A stretch of 46,133 nt of DNA from Bacteroides sp. 43_108 (GTDB lineage Bacteria; Bacteroidota; Bacteroidia; Bacteroidales; Bacteroidaceae), in assembly GCA_001915545.1 (NCBI GenBank), contig MNQS01000011.1:1-46133 (forward strand). The letters run 5' to 3'. Below, in pieces: positions 8,493-17,401 of this stretch. The notes beneath the pieces were generated by a model. The model had not been told where the DNA came from. It saw nothing but the letters and a program-made list of their open reading frames with translations, and did no database searches. Numbering within the stretch: position 1 is the first letter of the stretch; each line of letters opens with the position of its first letter. The position numbers and the translations under genes are program-made.

Positions 8493-11192
8493 ATGAAGGT
8501 CAAAAGAAGATCAGGAAAAGCCTTGCTTCCGGCTCTATTAGCTATCGCGCCAACAGTTGCATCAGCCGGAATAGTAAAAGGAAAAATTATCGACAAAAAC
8601 ACCGGCGAGCCCCTGCCTGGAGTAACAGTTCAAGTAGTAGGCACTGACAAAGGTGCTATTTCAGATATGGATGGACAATACACCATCGATCTCAGCGAAG
8701 GACAATACACTCTCAAAATCACATACGTCGGATACAGCGAAATAAACATAAATGAAGTAAAAGTCGGTTCATCTCCGCTTACAATGGATTTCGCAATGAC
8801 CGACGACGCACTCCAGATTGCCGAAGTCGGCGTCACTGCAAGAAAAAATCTCGAAAGCGAAAGAATTCTGGCGATGGAACGAATGAACGCAACAGCTGCC
8901 ATAGAAAATCTCGGAGCAAAAGAGATGAGCATAAAAGGTATCAGTGACGTACAGGAAGGTGTAACCAAACTGACCGGTATATCTATCGCAGATGCAGGAC
9001 AGCTCATCGTACGCGGATTGGGCGACAGATACAGCACAACAACACTGAACGGTCTGCCTATTGCATCACCTAATCCGGACAACAAATTGATTCCTCTCGA
9101 CCTGTTTCCTGCAAGTACTGTAAGAAACATCACCGTCAGCAAAGTCTACGAAGCCGATGTGTTTGCCGACTATTCAGGAGCACATATCGACATCAGCACA
9201 AAGGAAAACACAGGCGATGACTTCTTCAACATAAGCATAAACACAGGAGGCAAATTCAACACTCTGTTTCAGGATTTCTACACGATGGACAGAAAAGGGA
9301 CTTTGCTCTGCACACCTCAATTGGGTTCAAGCCTGTGGAACATGCCTCAGACAGATTTCGAAGGATACGTAAAATCTAAAAATCCATTCAACACATCTTT
9401 CCAGGTAAGCAACCACACAAGCATACCAGAACTAGGAGGAAACATTGCTTTTGCCAAGAGCTGGCGCATAGGCACGCAGACACTCAGCCTCATGGCTGCA
9501 GGAAGCATGAGCAACAATTACCAGACTGTCAACGATGGATATGCACGTACACTTGAGGCTGGAGGATATGTCAAGAACCGCTTCGACTATGACAGCTACT
9601 CGCAGGAACTCAAAAGTGCGGCACTCATCAATGCTGGATACACTCTCAGGAAAGCAGATCGCATCGGATACACATTCTTCTATGCACGCAACGCTGTAGA
9701 CACATACATGAGACGCGAAGGATACGATTACGAGCGCAACCAGCTGGTCGGCATAAACGATGTCATGCACATATATTCACTTATGAACCATCAGCTCCAC
9801 GGACACCACGAAATAGGCAACCAATGGAGTATTGACTGGAACGGTTCATACAGTTCTACTGGAAGCGACGAACCTGACCGCCGACAGCTGATGTTCGAGA
9901 AGACCGACAACGGACTCGAATTCTTCACCCTCAACCGACAGGAAAACATGCGTTACTTCGGTGAACTCGATGAAAAGGAATGGGTAGGCGATGTCAGAGG
10001 TGCATACAAATTCGGAGAAAAAAACAAAGTAAGATTCGGAGCAGCACTCAAGGACAAGAAACGCGACTACCGCTCTACCAGATTCTATTACAATCTAAAC
10101 AGCTTCGGAAACACCGTCATTGAAAACATCTACGACACTGAAGATCTTGTGAACTACGACGCCATTACCGACGGTAGAATCGGAATAACACACGACACTC
10201 AGCCAAAGAACAACTACTGGGCAGGACACCGCATCTGGGCAGGATTTGCAGATGCCGAATACTACCCTATCGAGAAAATGCTCGTCAGCCTGGGATTAAG
10301 ATACGAGCACAGCAGCCAATGGGTAGACTACTACACAGACGGAGGCGAAGCGTGCCACGGCACAATCGACGGCGACGACTTGTTCCCTGCACTCAACATG
10401 AAATATTCGCTTGACAAGTCCAACAGTCTGAGATTCGCATTCTCAAGAACAGTAACTCGTCCGTCATTCATCGAAATGGCTCCATTCCTCTATCAGGAAT
10501 CATACGGATCAACACAGATACGAGGTAATGCAGATCTGAGAAACGGATACAACTACAATTTCGACCTCAAGTACGAATTTTTCGAGAAAGACAACCCGAA
10601 CAATATGTTTGCAGTAACAGGTTATGCAAAAATACTCCAGGACCCTATCGAACATACACAGGACATATCAGGCGGTGCAGCCGTACACTCATTCCACAAT
10701 GCAGACACAGGTGTCGCAACCGGAGTTGAAATCGAAGCACGACGTGAACTTCTCCCATGCCTCAAAGCCGGAATAAACGCATCGTTCATGTACACCAACG
10801 TAACACTGCCGGAGAACAGCGGTTCATATACAAACTCGGAACGTTCACTTCAGGGAGCATCGCCATACCTTGTAAACGCCGACATAGTCTACAGTCCTAA
10901 GCTGTCAGGCAATGCAGGCTTGAGCATGGCACTCCTCTACAACCTCCAGGGACCGCGCATACATGCAGTCGGCATATCAGGTCTCGGCGATGTGATGCAG
11001 GAACCCGTACACACTCTCGACTTCAACGCAACATACAATTTCAACTCTCACTTCTCCATCAAGCTTCAGGCAAAAGACATACTCAATCAGGACATTGTGT
11101 TCAAACAGGAGATAAGCGACGGCTCGAAGATGGAAGTGGAAAGATACAGAAAGGGAGCTGAATTTGAAATAGGAATAACTTATAAACTATAA
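8493..11192 (+). CDS. TonB-dependent outer-membrane receptor with CarboxypepD_reg-like domain
   Basis: The open frame extends upstream to 8334, but the ATG at 8493 is chosen because it begins a signal peptide (MKVKRRSGKALLPALLAIAP... ending SAG). This gives 899 residues. Residues about 25-110 are a carboxypeptidase-regulatory-like beta-sandwich (GKIIDKNTGEPLPGVTVQV). A plug domain follows with LIVRGLGDRYSTTTLNGLPI and ADVFADYSGAHIDISTKE, then a 22-strand barrel ending in a hydrophobic strand (EFEIGITYKL). It imports an unknown ligand using TonB-ExbBD energy. It is not a classical SusC: the next gene, 39 bases downstream, encodes a beta-helix lipoprotein rather than SusD. The RGLGDRYS type of plug is shared by Bacteroidota receptors of undefined substrate. 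A dyad at 8401-8441 may control it. Confidence 0.93.
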   Translation: MKVKRRSGKALLPALLAIAPTVASAGIVKGKIIDKNTGEPLPGVTVQVVGTDKGAISDMDGQYTIDLSEGQYTLKITYVGYSEININEVKVGSSPLTMDFAMTDDALQIAEVGVTARKNLESERILAMERMNATAAIENLGAKEMSIKGISDVQEGVTKLTGISIADAGQLIVRGLGDRYSTTTLNGLPIASPNPDNKLIPLDLFPASTVRNITVSKVYEADVFADYSGAHIDISTKENTGDDFFNISINTGGKFNTLFQDFYTMDRKGTLLCTPQLGSSLWNMPQTDFEGYVKSKNPFNTSFQVSNHTSIPELGGNIAFAKSWRIGTQTLSLMAAGSMSNNYQTVNDGYARTLEAGGYVKNRFDYDSYSQELKSAALINAGYTLRKADRIGYTFFYARNAVDTYMRREGYDYERNQLVGINDVMHIYSLMNHQLHGHHEIGNQWSIDWNGSYSSTGSDEPDRRQLMFEKTDNGLEFFTLNRQENMRYFGELDEKEWVGDVRGAYKFGEKNKVRFGAALKDKKRDYRSTRFYYNLNSFGNTVIENIYDTEDLVNYDAITDGRIGITHDTQPKNNYWAGHRIWAGFADAEYYPIEKMLVSLGLRYEHSSQWVDYYTDGGEACHGTIDGDDLFPALNMKYSLDKSNSLRFAFSRTVTRPSFIEMAPFLYQESYGSTQIRGNADLRNGYNYNFDLKYEFFEKDNPNNMFAVTGYAKILQDPIEHTQDISGGAAVHSFHNADTGVATGVEIEARRELLPCLKAGINASFMYTNVTLPENSGSYTNSERSLQGASPYLVNADIVYSPKLSGNAGLSMALLYNLQGPRIHAVGISGLGDVMQEPVHTLDFNATYNFNSHFSIKLQAKDILNQDIVFKQEISDGSKMEVERYRKGAEFEIGITYKL

Positions 11193-11231
11193 ATCAAACT
11201 AACATTTTTCAAACACAAAAAAAAGAAAAGT

Positions 11232-12530
11232 ATGAGAACATCTGATTTGAAATTTATGCCGATGGTGGCTCTTATGTCAATGGCAGTCATGACTTCATGC
11301 AGCGACGATGACAACAACGGAGGCAATGGTGGAAACGGCGACGGAAGCGGCGACAACAAATACTCTCAGGAGCTCTTCTTGAGCGAAGCGAACAAGAATG
11401 CTGTCGACTACGACTTCAGCAACACATTTGCAAACTTCTGGGTTGGAACCATCGACGGCGGTTCAGATCTTTCAAGCAAAGATGCATTCTTCGTTTCTGC
11501 TCCATACAAAGGTGCTGTACAGGCTTCATCAATATGGACAGACGGATGGACACTGACAAACCAGATCGGCGGCGACAACAAGCCAGAACAGGAAGCAGTA
11601 GAAACTCTCAACGGAACACTTTCGTCAGGCACAAAGGTTCTTGAGGCAAACAAGAAATACAAGCTCAGCGGAAGCTACACTGTCAAGGCTGGTGCTACAC
11701 TGAAAATCGAAGAAGGTGTAACACTCGTATCAATCGACGACAACGTGGTTGACTACATTCTCGTAGAGCAGGGCGCTAAGATTGAAGCTGAAGGAACAGC
11801 CCAGAACCCAATCGTCATGACATCCGAAAGAACTGAACCGGGCGCATGGGGTGGCGTACACATCTGCGGAAAGGCTCACACAAATGTAGAGAACGGCACA
11901 GGTAAGTCTGAAATCGGAAATGCAAGCTACGGCGGAAATGTTGAGAACGACAATTCAGGTATCTTGAGATACATCCGTATTGAGTATGCAGGATATGCAT
12001 TCGACGAAGAGCACGAAGCCAACGGATTCACATTCTACGGCGTGGGCAACGGTACTACAATCGACCACCTGCAGGCTTACAGAGGTTCTGACGACGGTTT
12101 CGAATGGTTCGGAGGTTCTGCAGACGTAAGATATCTCGTTTCAACAAGCAACAGCGACGACTCATTCGACTGGACAGAAGGATGGAACGGAAGAGGCCAG
12201 TTCCTCGTTGCATACCAGGAAGCACAGAGCACACTCAATCAGGACTGCGACTGCTTGATGGAATGCGACAACAACGGAAACAACTTCGATGCATCACCAG
12301 TAGCTCATCCGGTTCTTGCAAACGTAACACTCATCGGCAACGGCGGTGCTAAGCAGGGTATACGTCTTCGTGCCGGTACTCAGATCGAGCTCTACAACGC
12401 TCTCGTTACAGGCAAGGGCAAATGTCTGACAACAGAAACTTCTCAGACTGAAAAGGCACTCGTAAACGGCACATCTGTTCTCAACAACGTATATATCGCA
12501 ACAGGTGTTGAGTGCAACAGCGATGAATAA
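11232..12530 (+). CDS. Surface lipoprotein with right-handed beta-helix, partner of the TonB receptor
   Basis: This 432-residue protein has a lipoprotein signal with the lipobox Cys at residue 23 (MTSC). Ser and three Asp follow at once, resembling the lipoprotein export signal that sends Bacteroidota lipoproteins to the cell surface. A Gly/Asn linker (29-43) follows. From about residue 140 on there are repeated short beta-strand turns with Asn and Gly (for example GATLKIEEGVTLVSI, GAWGGVHICGKA, GILRYIRIEYAG), as in right-handed parallel beta-helices. Similar proteins are often mislabelled multidrug transporter; no membrane helices are present. Its position 39 bases after the receptor gene suggests it is the ligand-capturing partner, replacing SusD. 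The ligand is unknown. Acidic runs such as GSDDGFEWFGGSADVR suggest cation binding, which is speculation. Confidence 0.85.
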   Translation: MRTSDLKFMPMVALMSMAVMTSCSDDDNNGGNGGNGDGSGDNKYSQELFLSEANKNAVDYDFSNTFANFWVGTIDGGSDLSSKDAFFVSAPYKGAVQASSIWTDGWTLTNQIGGDNKPEQEAVETLNGTLSSGTKVLEANKKYKLSGSYTVKAGATLKIEEGVTLVSIDDNVVDYILVEQGAKIEAEGTAQNPIVMTSERTEPGAWGGVHICGKAHTNVENGTGKSEIGNASYGGNVENDNSGILRYIRIEYAGYAFDEEHEANGFTFYGVGNGTTIDHLQAYRGSDDGFEWFGGSADVRYLVSTSNSDDSFDWTEGWNGRGQFLVAYQEAQSTLNQDCDCLMECDNNGNNFDASPVAHPVLANVTLIGNGGAKQGIRLRAGTQIELYNALVTGKGKCLTTETSQTEKALVNGTSVLNNVYIATGVECNSDE

Positions 12531-12562
12531 AATACTATAGAAAGAATACACACAAAAAAACA

Positions 12563-12586
12563 GGATTGCGCAACTTGCGTCAATCC
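12563..12586 (+). other. Hairpin in the 3' region of the receptor-lipoprotein transcript
   Basis: GGATTG (12563-12568) pairs with CAATCC (12581-12586) and an inner CGCA/TGCG stem, with one unpaired T. It precedes the terminator by 11 bases. It may stabilise the mRNA 3' end. Confidence 0.4.
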
Positions 12587-12597
12587 GAGAATCAAGA

Positions 12598-12641
12598 AAG
12601 CGGCATGCATGGATTCAACCTCCTGCATGCCGCTTCTTTTT
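12598..12641. terminator. Intrinsic terminator between convergent genes
   Basis: A perfect 12-bp stem AAGCGGCATGCA (12598-12609) pairs with 12624-12635 and is followed by CTTTTTT. It ends the receptor-lipoprotein unit; the gene arriving on the minus strand stops at 12657. Confidence 0.92.
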
Positions 12642-12656
12642 TATCTTCATACAAAC

Positions 12657-13352
12657 CTATTTGAGTTCTGAAATGTCTGCACGTACACCAAGCTTTTCGG
12701 AAAACAATTGTGCAACATCTGCCGTCGAATCAATGTCATCCCAGAATTCACCGACTACCACTCCTGCCTGCGCCTGTACATTCCGCAATGACGAAGGTCT
12801 GAAATTTACAATTACAGCACAACCTGAAGGATAAAGATACAAATACGTTTTACATTCTTCAAGACCGTAAAACAAGAATGAATCATCAACAAAAAGCAAT
12901 GACGCGGCAGCCAAAGCCGTGGAACCGGACATGGCATTCAACCGTGAAGGCAAAGCCAGCATCATACGTTCTCTTACGTGCCGGCGAATATCAGAAGAAG
13001 CTCTGGAAAACTTTTTCATGTCATCAAATTTCATGTTTTCCATAACATAAACAGACCTAGGCGAAGATTCAAGTCTGCCAGCCATATTGCTTACGCATCT
13101 ATTTATTTCTGACGATGCAGAACAATATTCCACATATTCCTTGCTTGATGCCAGATTACGCATCTTGTCAATCATGCTACTCCCCTTCTCTAAAAGCAAA
13201 TCTCCCTCGTCAGCAATGACGATTGCTGTCGGACCATCAGCACACCCTATTACATTCTGCGCAGAAACGTCTGCTGACAAAAACAGATTAAACAACATGC
13301 ACAATGCCAACATACAAAAACTATTGGACACGCGGATTGAGAAACTTTTCAT
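12657..13352 (-). CDS. Uncharacterised secreted protein with an ADGPT motif
   Basis: This 231-residue protein has a signal peptide (hydrophobic 12-27, cleavage near SA-Q, residue 31). I do not recognise a family. Right after cleavage it reads NVIGCADGPTAIVIAD (residues 33-48). The stretch GxADGPTAI resembles a conserved motif of sodium-pumping decarboxylase beta subunits, but no membrane helices follow, so it is not such a subunit. The middle (55-135) is charged and helical with scattered Cys; the C-terminal part is mixed alpha/beta (FLFYGLEECKTYLYLYPSGCAVIVNFRP). It stands alone between two terminators. Function unknown. Confidence 0.7.
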   Translation of the reverse strand: MKSFSIRVSNSFCMLALCMLFNLFLSADVSAQNVIGCADGPTAIVIADEGDLLLEKGSSMIDKMRNLASSKEYVEYCSASSEINRCVSNMAGRLESSPRSVYVMENMKFDDMKKFSRASSDIRRHVRERMMLALPSRLNAMSGSTALAAASLLFVDDSFLFYGLEECKTYLYLYPSGCAVIVNFRPSSLRNVQAQAGVVVGEFWDDIDSTADVAQLFSEKLGVRADISELK

Positions 13353-13511
13353 AATACATAAGATTTAATAGAGGCAAAAATAAATAAAAGCATTATTGCT
13401 ATGCACAAAATCAACAATATTAACAAACAGTAATATTATGCATAATAAACCCAGCAGATATATAAACAATAGCATATCAGAATCTGCAAGGGCTCAAGAT
13501 TATATCTGCAA

Positions 13512-13537
13512 GCGCTCGAAATTGTTTTTCCGAGCGC
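13512..13537. other. Hairpin in the intergenic region upstream of the ADGPT protein
   Basis: GCGCTCG (13512-13518) pairs perfectly with CGAGCGC (13531-13537) around a T-rich loop. The 321-base gap 13353-13673 holds this hairpin and the terminator at 13571-13610. No promoter box for the minus-strand gene could be identified with confidence. Confidence 0.35.
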
Positions 13538-13570
13538 CCATAAATTTCATCGCGGACGCCCGCAACAAAA

Positions 13571-13610
13571 ACAATGGAGGCCACGTCAATCCTGACGCGA
13601 CCTCCATTGT
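13571..13610 (-). terminator. Intrinsic terminator of the GHL10 gene
   Basis: ACAATGGAGG (13571-13580) pairs with 13601-13610, and an inner CGTCA/TGACG stem (13584-13588, 13593-13597) completes the hairpin. On the minus strand TTTTGTTG follows. Confidence 0.8.
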
Positions 13611-13673
13611 TCATTTATAATAGATAAAACTTCTGACGAATCTATATAGAAGAAAAAGGAATGAGCGGAAGCA

Positions 13674-15404
13674 TCATTTCATAAAGATACCCATCGACTC
13701 ACTCTTACCGCTCTTGAGAACCTTGACCAGCTTGTACCAACCTGGAGCAAGCGAACTGACAACAACAAAATCATCGTCGAGTGCAACACGTACAGTTTTT
13801 CCAGGCAAGTCCTTCACATATACACAGAGTGCCTGCGGATCTGGTTTAAAGCGCACCGTGTCACTTTCGATTTTGTACGTAGCCGAGACTGAAGAAAAGG
13901 CTACGCATGAAGACGGAAGCTGGCACGGCTCACTTTCGTTGCCGTATCTGTCCATTACAGTAACGGCATAATAGAGTCCGAGTTCCGGCACTTCAAAGGA
14001 ATTGCCCTGCAGACGTGCGGCACACAGATTTCGTCCATCGGCAACATCTACCGGATAGTGCCATGAAGAATATACATTATAGAAAACGTCTTCTGTTTCG
14101 TTTGACCTATTCCACGACAATACTCCTGAGGAAGACAGATTCAAACCGTTAGTCGATGCAGGCGAAACAGTGTCGCCACGCCAAACCATGCGAGGCGTAA
14201 GCGCCGGACGCGAGAAGAATGAAACAGAAGCCATGTCGTAAAGTCCCTTGCAGTTGCGGGTGAAGAAGTCGCTTCGGTAGAGGGCTATTCCTCCTATACC
14301 GGCATCGCGCACGGCATGCATCTCCTGTCGCACATCTGAAAGAGACCAGCGGCCTTCGCGCGGATCAAGGAAATAAATGCCGAGACCCGGAACTACAGGA
14401 CGCCCCCCTGCCCCTTCCTTCCAGTCATAGAGAAACGGATAGAAATTATCGCCAAGGAAATACATCATAGGGAAAAGCATATCCTGAATGCCCTCGGAAA
14501 GCCAATGCTGCGGGTCTTGATAAACAGCATTGAGACAGTTCCACCCGAGAGAATTGTAGCGGCTGAGATCCTTGTATTTTCCGATAGGCGCACTGCTGAG
14601 TTTCACCCAAGGTTTTACAGCCACAACCGTGTCGTGCACGGCACGTACTATACGTGTGATATTTTCCCGACGCCACTCGCCCTTGTCGGCAGAACCTGAA
14701 CTGCGGAACAAATCATCATCGCTGAAGCCGTAGCTCTTTTCAGGATAACGGATATAGTCAAGATGCACGCCGTCAACATCGTATCGCCTTACTATCTCGC
14801 CAGCAAGAGAAGCCACATACGCCGCAGTAGATTCTTTTCCGGGAATCATAAACAATTCTCCGCGTACAGTGCGGCACAGCTCTGGACGACGTCGGGTAAC
14901 GGAAGCTGAACCGTAACGTTTCTGCATGGAAGCCTTGCCCAGAGGAACTGTTACCAACCACGCATGCAGTTCCATACCTCTTTTATGACATTCTTCCACG
15001 GCAAATGCCAACGGATCATAGCCGGGATTTACACCCGGACGACCAGTCAGACATTCATCCCACGGTTCGATGGACGAAGGGTATATGACTGTGCCGCGGA
15101 TGCGTGTCTGAAGCAAAACTGTGTTTATGTTTGCCTGCTGAAGCTTATCGAGAATGTCAACAAGTTCACGTTTCTGACGCTCGATGCCCGACTGCGACAC
15201 AGCACGTGTGCGAGGCCAGTCGAGTCCGCTTATTGTGGTCAGCCAAACGGCACGAACCTCTCTTTTTGGGTTTTCAATCTCATATATCTGTTGGGCACAT
15301 ACGCGTGCAGGCAATATTGACAAAAGGATGAAAAGCAGGGCAAAGAATAGTGACAGCATCAAGCCCCGATTGGCTGTCATATATGGAATATTTTTCATTT
15401 TCAA
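13674..15404 (-). CDS. Secreted GHL10 family (family 10-like) glycosyl hydrolase
   Basis: This 576-residue protein has a long N-terminus with a hydrophobic signal (15-34) and cleavage near VCA-Q, residue 38. The GHL10 domain (glycosyl-hydrolase-like 10, former DUF187) covers about 48-400: REVRAVWLTTISGLDWP, INTVLLQTRIRGTVIYPSSIEPW, YDPLAFAVEECHKRGMELHAW, YDVDGVHLDYIRYPE and GGIALYRSDFF. The C-terminal third looks like a fibronectin-III-type domain plus a short beta module. Members are predicted TIM-barrel hydrolases acting on envelope glycans, but few are characterised and the substrate is open. Upstream is a divergent promoter region shared with cstA. Alternative starts at Met3 or Met9 would keep the signal peptide. 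Confidence 0.88.
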   Translation of the reverse strand: MKMKNIPYMTANRGLMLSLFFALLFILLSILPARVCAQQIYEIENPKREVRAVWLTTISGLDWPRTRAVSQSGIERQKRELVDILDKLQQANINTVLLQTRIRGTVIYPSSIEPWDECLTGRPGVNPGYDPLAFAVEECHKRGMELHAWLVTVPLGKASMQKRYGSASVTRRRPELCRTVRGELFMIPGKESTAAYVASLAGEIVRRYDVDGVHLDYIRYPEKSYGFSDDDLFRSSGSADKGEWRRENITRIVRAVHDTVVAVKPWVKLSSAPIGKYKDLSRYNSLGWNCLNAVYQDPQHWLSEGIQDMLFPMMYFLGDNFYPFLYDWKEGAGGRPVVPGLGIYFLDPREGRWSLSDVRQEMHAVRDAGIGGIALYRSDFFTRNCKGLYDMASVSFFSRPALTPRMVWRGDTVSPASTNGLNLSSSGVLSWNRSNETEDVFYNVYSSWHYPVDVADGRNLCAARLQGNSFEVPELGLYYAVTVMDRYGNESEPCQLPSSCVAFSSVSATYKIESDTVRFKPDPQALCVYVKDLPGKTVRVALDDDFVVVSSLAPGWYKLVKVLKSGKSESMGIFMK

Positions 15405-15509
15405 ACAAAAGAATAAGCAAAAACAGCATACTGAAACTTTATGTATGCAAAAAATTCAACTTTGTAATGCCAAGACGAGTATACGTAAGCATTTTATATA
15501 ATTCTTATA

Positions 15510-15540
15510 TTGCAAAGGTAGCTATTTATTACTACTTTTG
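15510..15540 (+). promoter_or_regulatory. Promoter for cstA
   Basis: The -33 element TTGC (15510-15513) lies 19 bases before TACTTTTG (15533-15540), an exact TAnnTTTG -7 box. Transcription would start near 15547, which rules out the upstream TTG at 15538 as start and supports ATG 15568 for cstA. Confidence 0.7.
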
Positions 15541-15546
15541 CGCCAA
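15513..15546 (-). promoter_or_regulatory. Promoter for the GHL10 gene
   Basis: TACCTTTG on the minus strand (15513-15520) matches the -7 consensus exactly. TTGG (15543-15546) is a possible -33 at 22-base spacing. It overlaps the promoter of cstA on the other strand. Confidence 0.55.
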
Positions 15547-15567
15547 CCATTAAAAACTATTAACCAA

Positions 15568-17070
15568 ATGATTACATTTTTATCAGCATTTGTGCTGCTG
15601 GTGGTTGGATATATTGTATACGGAAGTATAGTAGATAGGATTTTCGGTTCCGACCCCAAGCGCAAAACTCCGTGCTACACCTGCGCAGACGGTGTAGACT
15701 ACATACCCATGCCTACATGGAAAGTTTTTCTTATCCAGTTTCTCAACATAGCAGGTACAGGTCCAATTTTCGGAGCAATACTCGGCATGCTCTACGGACC
15801 GGCGGCTTACCTGTGGATTGTCCTTGGATGCATCTTCGGCGGAGCAGTACACGACTACATGTCAGGAATGATATCGCTCAGAAAGAACGGTGCAAGTCTG
15901 CCGGAAATAATCGGTGACGAACTGGGAAGCAATGCGCGATTTGTCATGCGAGTATTCACAATCATACTCATGCTGCTCGTAGGTGCAGTTTTTGTCATCA
16001 CCCCTGCCGGCCTATTGTCAAGCATGACGAGCTCTACAGGCAATGATGCAGGACTAATAGCATCAGTCACAGGAAACTGGGGATGGTTCGGAAGCAAGGA
16101 TTTCTGGATTTTGGCCATTTTTATATACTACATTCTGGCTACACTTCTTCCTATAGATAAGCTGATAGGCAAAATCTACCCTATTTTCGGTGTTGCACTC
16201 CTTGTCATGGGGGTCGGCGTATTCTGGGGAGTATTGACACAGCCGGGAAGCATGCCAGAAATAACTGAAGCTTTCACAAACCATCATCCTGCCGGAAACA
16301 GCGCAGTGCCTATTTTCCCTTGCCTTTTCATTACCATTGCCTGCGGTGCAGTCAGCGGATTCCATGCAACACAAAGTCCGATGATGGCACGATGCATGAA
16401 GAATGAAAAGCTTGGACGACCGGTGTTCTACGGTGCAATGATAACAGAAGGACTTGTTGCACTTATATGGGCAGCCGCATCCATTAAATTTGCAGACATG
16501 CTCAACACTGAAGGAGCAACGCCGTACGAAAAACTGCTGAACTTCATGAAAGCCGGCGACGGAACTCCTGCAGGTGTAGTGGAAGCAATCTGCAACCAGT
16601 GGCTCGGAACAGCAGGTGCAATTCTTGCTATACTCGGAGTGGTTTTCGCACCTATCACATCGGGCGACACAGCTTTCCGCAGTGCCAGACTTATCACTTC
16701 GGACATATTTCATATAAAACAGAACACAATATTAAAGCGTTTAGCCGTATCTTTGCCTATATTTGCATTGGGAGCAACAGTGATGTACACAGATTTTGAA
16801 ATCTTGTGGAGATATTTTGCATGGAGCAATCAGACACTGTCTGTATTCACACTGTGGGCAATTACAGTATGGCTGGCAAAACAAAACAAGAACTATTTCG
16901 TTTCTTTGGTACCGGCAATATGGATGACAGTCGTATGTTCAACATACATTCTCATCGCACCTGAAGGGTTCATGCTGACTCCTGCCCTGGCATACACATT
17001 AGGATGCGCAATAGGAATGCTGCTTCTGGTGATGTTTGTCTGCAAAATCAGAAAAATAAGAAACGCATAA
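15568..17070 (+). CDS. cstA: Carbon starvation protein CstA family transporter
   Basis: This is a 500-residue integral membrane protein with about 13-14 helices. CstA-family blocks are clear: GTGPIFGAILGMLYGPAAYL and GAVHDYMSGMISLRKNGASLPEIIGDELG in the first third; CGAVSGFHATQSPMMARCMKNE in the middle; APITSGDTAFRSARLI later. In E. coli, CstA and its relative BtsT import peptides or pyruvate during carbon limitation. This protein is about 200 residues shorter than E. coli CstA, as is common in Bacteroidota. The open frame begins at a TTG at 15538, but that lies inside the promoter; ATG 15568 gives a normal first helix (MITFLSAFVLLVVGYIVYG). A small membrane protein gene follows after 21 bases and may be a partner. 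Confidence 0.92.
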   Translation: MITFLSAFVLLVVGYIVYGSIVDRIFGSDPKRKTPCYTCADGVDYIPMPTWKVFLIQFLNIAGTGPIFGAILGMLYGPAAYLWIVLGCIFGGAVHDYMSGMISLRKNGASLPEIIGDELGSNARFVMRVFTIILMLLVGAVFVITPAGLLSSMTSSTGNDAGLIASVTGNWGWFGSKDFWILAIFIYYILATLLPIDKLIGKIYPIFGVALLVMGVGVFWGVLTQPGSMPEITEAFTNHHPAGNSAVPIFPCLFITIACGAVSGFHATQSPMMARCMKNEKLGRPVFYGAMITEGLVALIWAAASIKFADMLNTEGATPYEKLLNFMKAGDGTPAGVVEAICNQWLGTAGAILAILGVVFAPITSGDTAFRSARLITSDIFHIKQNTILKRLAVSLPIFALGATVMYTDFEILWRYFAWSNQTLSVFTLWAITVWLAKQNKNYFVSLVPAIWMTVVCSTYILIAPEGFMLTPALAYTLGCAIGMLLLVMFVCKIRKIRNA

Positions 17071-17091
17071 GAGCGAAAACATTATTCGAAC

Positions 17092-17340
17092 ATGAAACGT
17101 CTAAAGAAATCAACAGTATTGCCGATAGCATTCTTCATCTATGCAACGGCTGTATTTATCTACTCTATCCCAAGAAGTGCGGAAACAACAGCATACAAGA
17201 TTACTGTCGTATGTATTTCATACGCAATCATCGTGGCACTCCATTTCGCACTTAAACAGAAAGAAAAAAGGATGCAGAAATACTCTGACACAAACAATGA
17301 GAATTTCAAGGAAACGCAGGGGAAAGATGCTGGAAAATGA
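17092..17340 (+). CDS. Small two-helix membrane protein downstream of cstA
   Basis: This 82-residue protein has two predicted transmembrane helices (about 9-25 and 36-54). A basic, charged C-terminal tail follows (KQKEKRMQKYSDTNNENF). It starts 21 bases after the cstA stop and reads in the same direction, so it is probably co-transcribed and may modulate or stabilise the transporter; that is inference from position. Overlapping frames at 17004-17255 and 17141-17392 lack any such pattern. Confidence 0.65.
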   Translation: MKRLKKSTVLPIAFFIYATAVFIYSIPRSAETTAYKITVVCISYAIIVALHFALKQKEKRMQKYSDTNNENFKETQGKDAGK

Positions 17341-17401
17341 AAAGGGGCACGTTCATGTCAAAAAAACAAAAGAAAATATACAAACTAATTAAAACACTTT
17401 T

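Noticed and set aside
11232..12530. Multidrug transporter label for the lipoprotein
   Set aside because: The protein has no membrane helices beyond its lipoprotein signal and shows a beta-helix pattern.
15538..15567. Upstream TTG start for cstA
   Set aside because: It lies inside the -7 box of the promoter, so it would not be transcribed with the gene.
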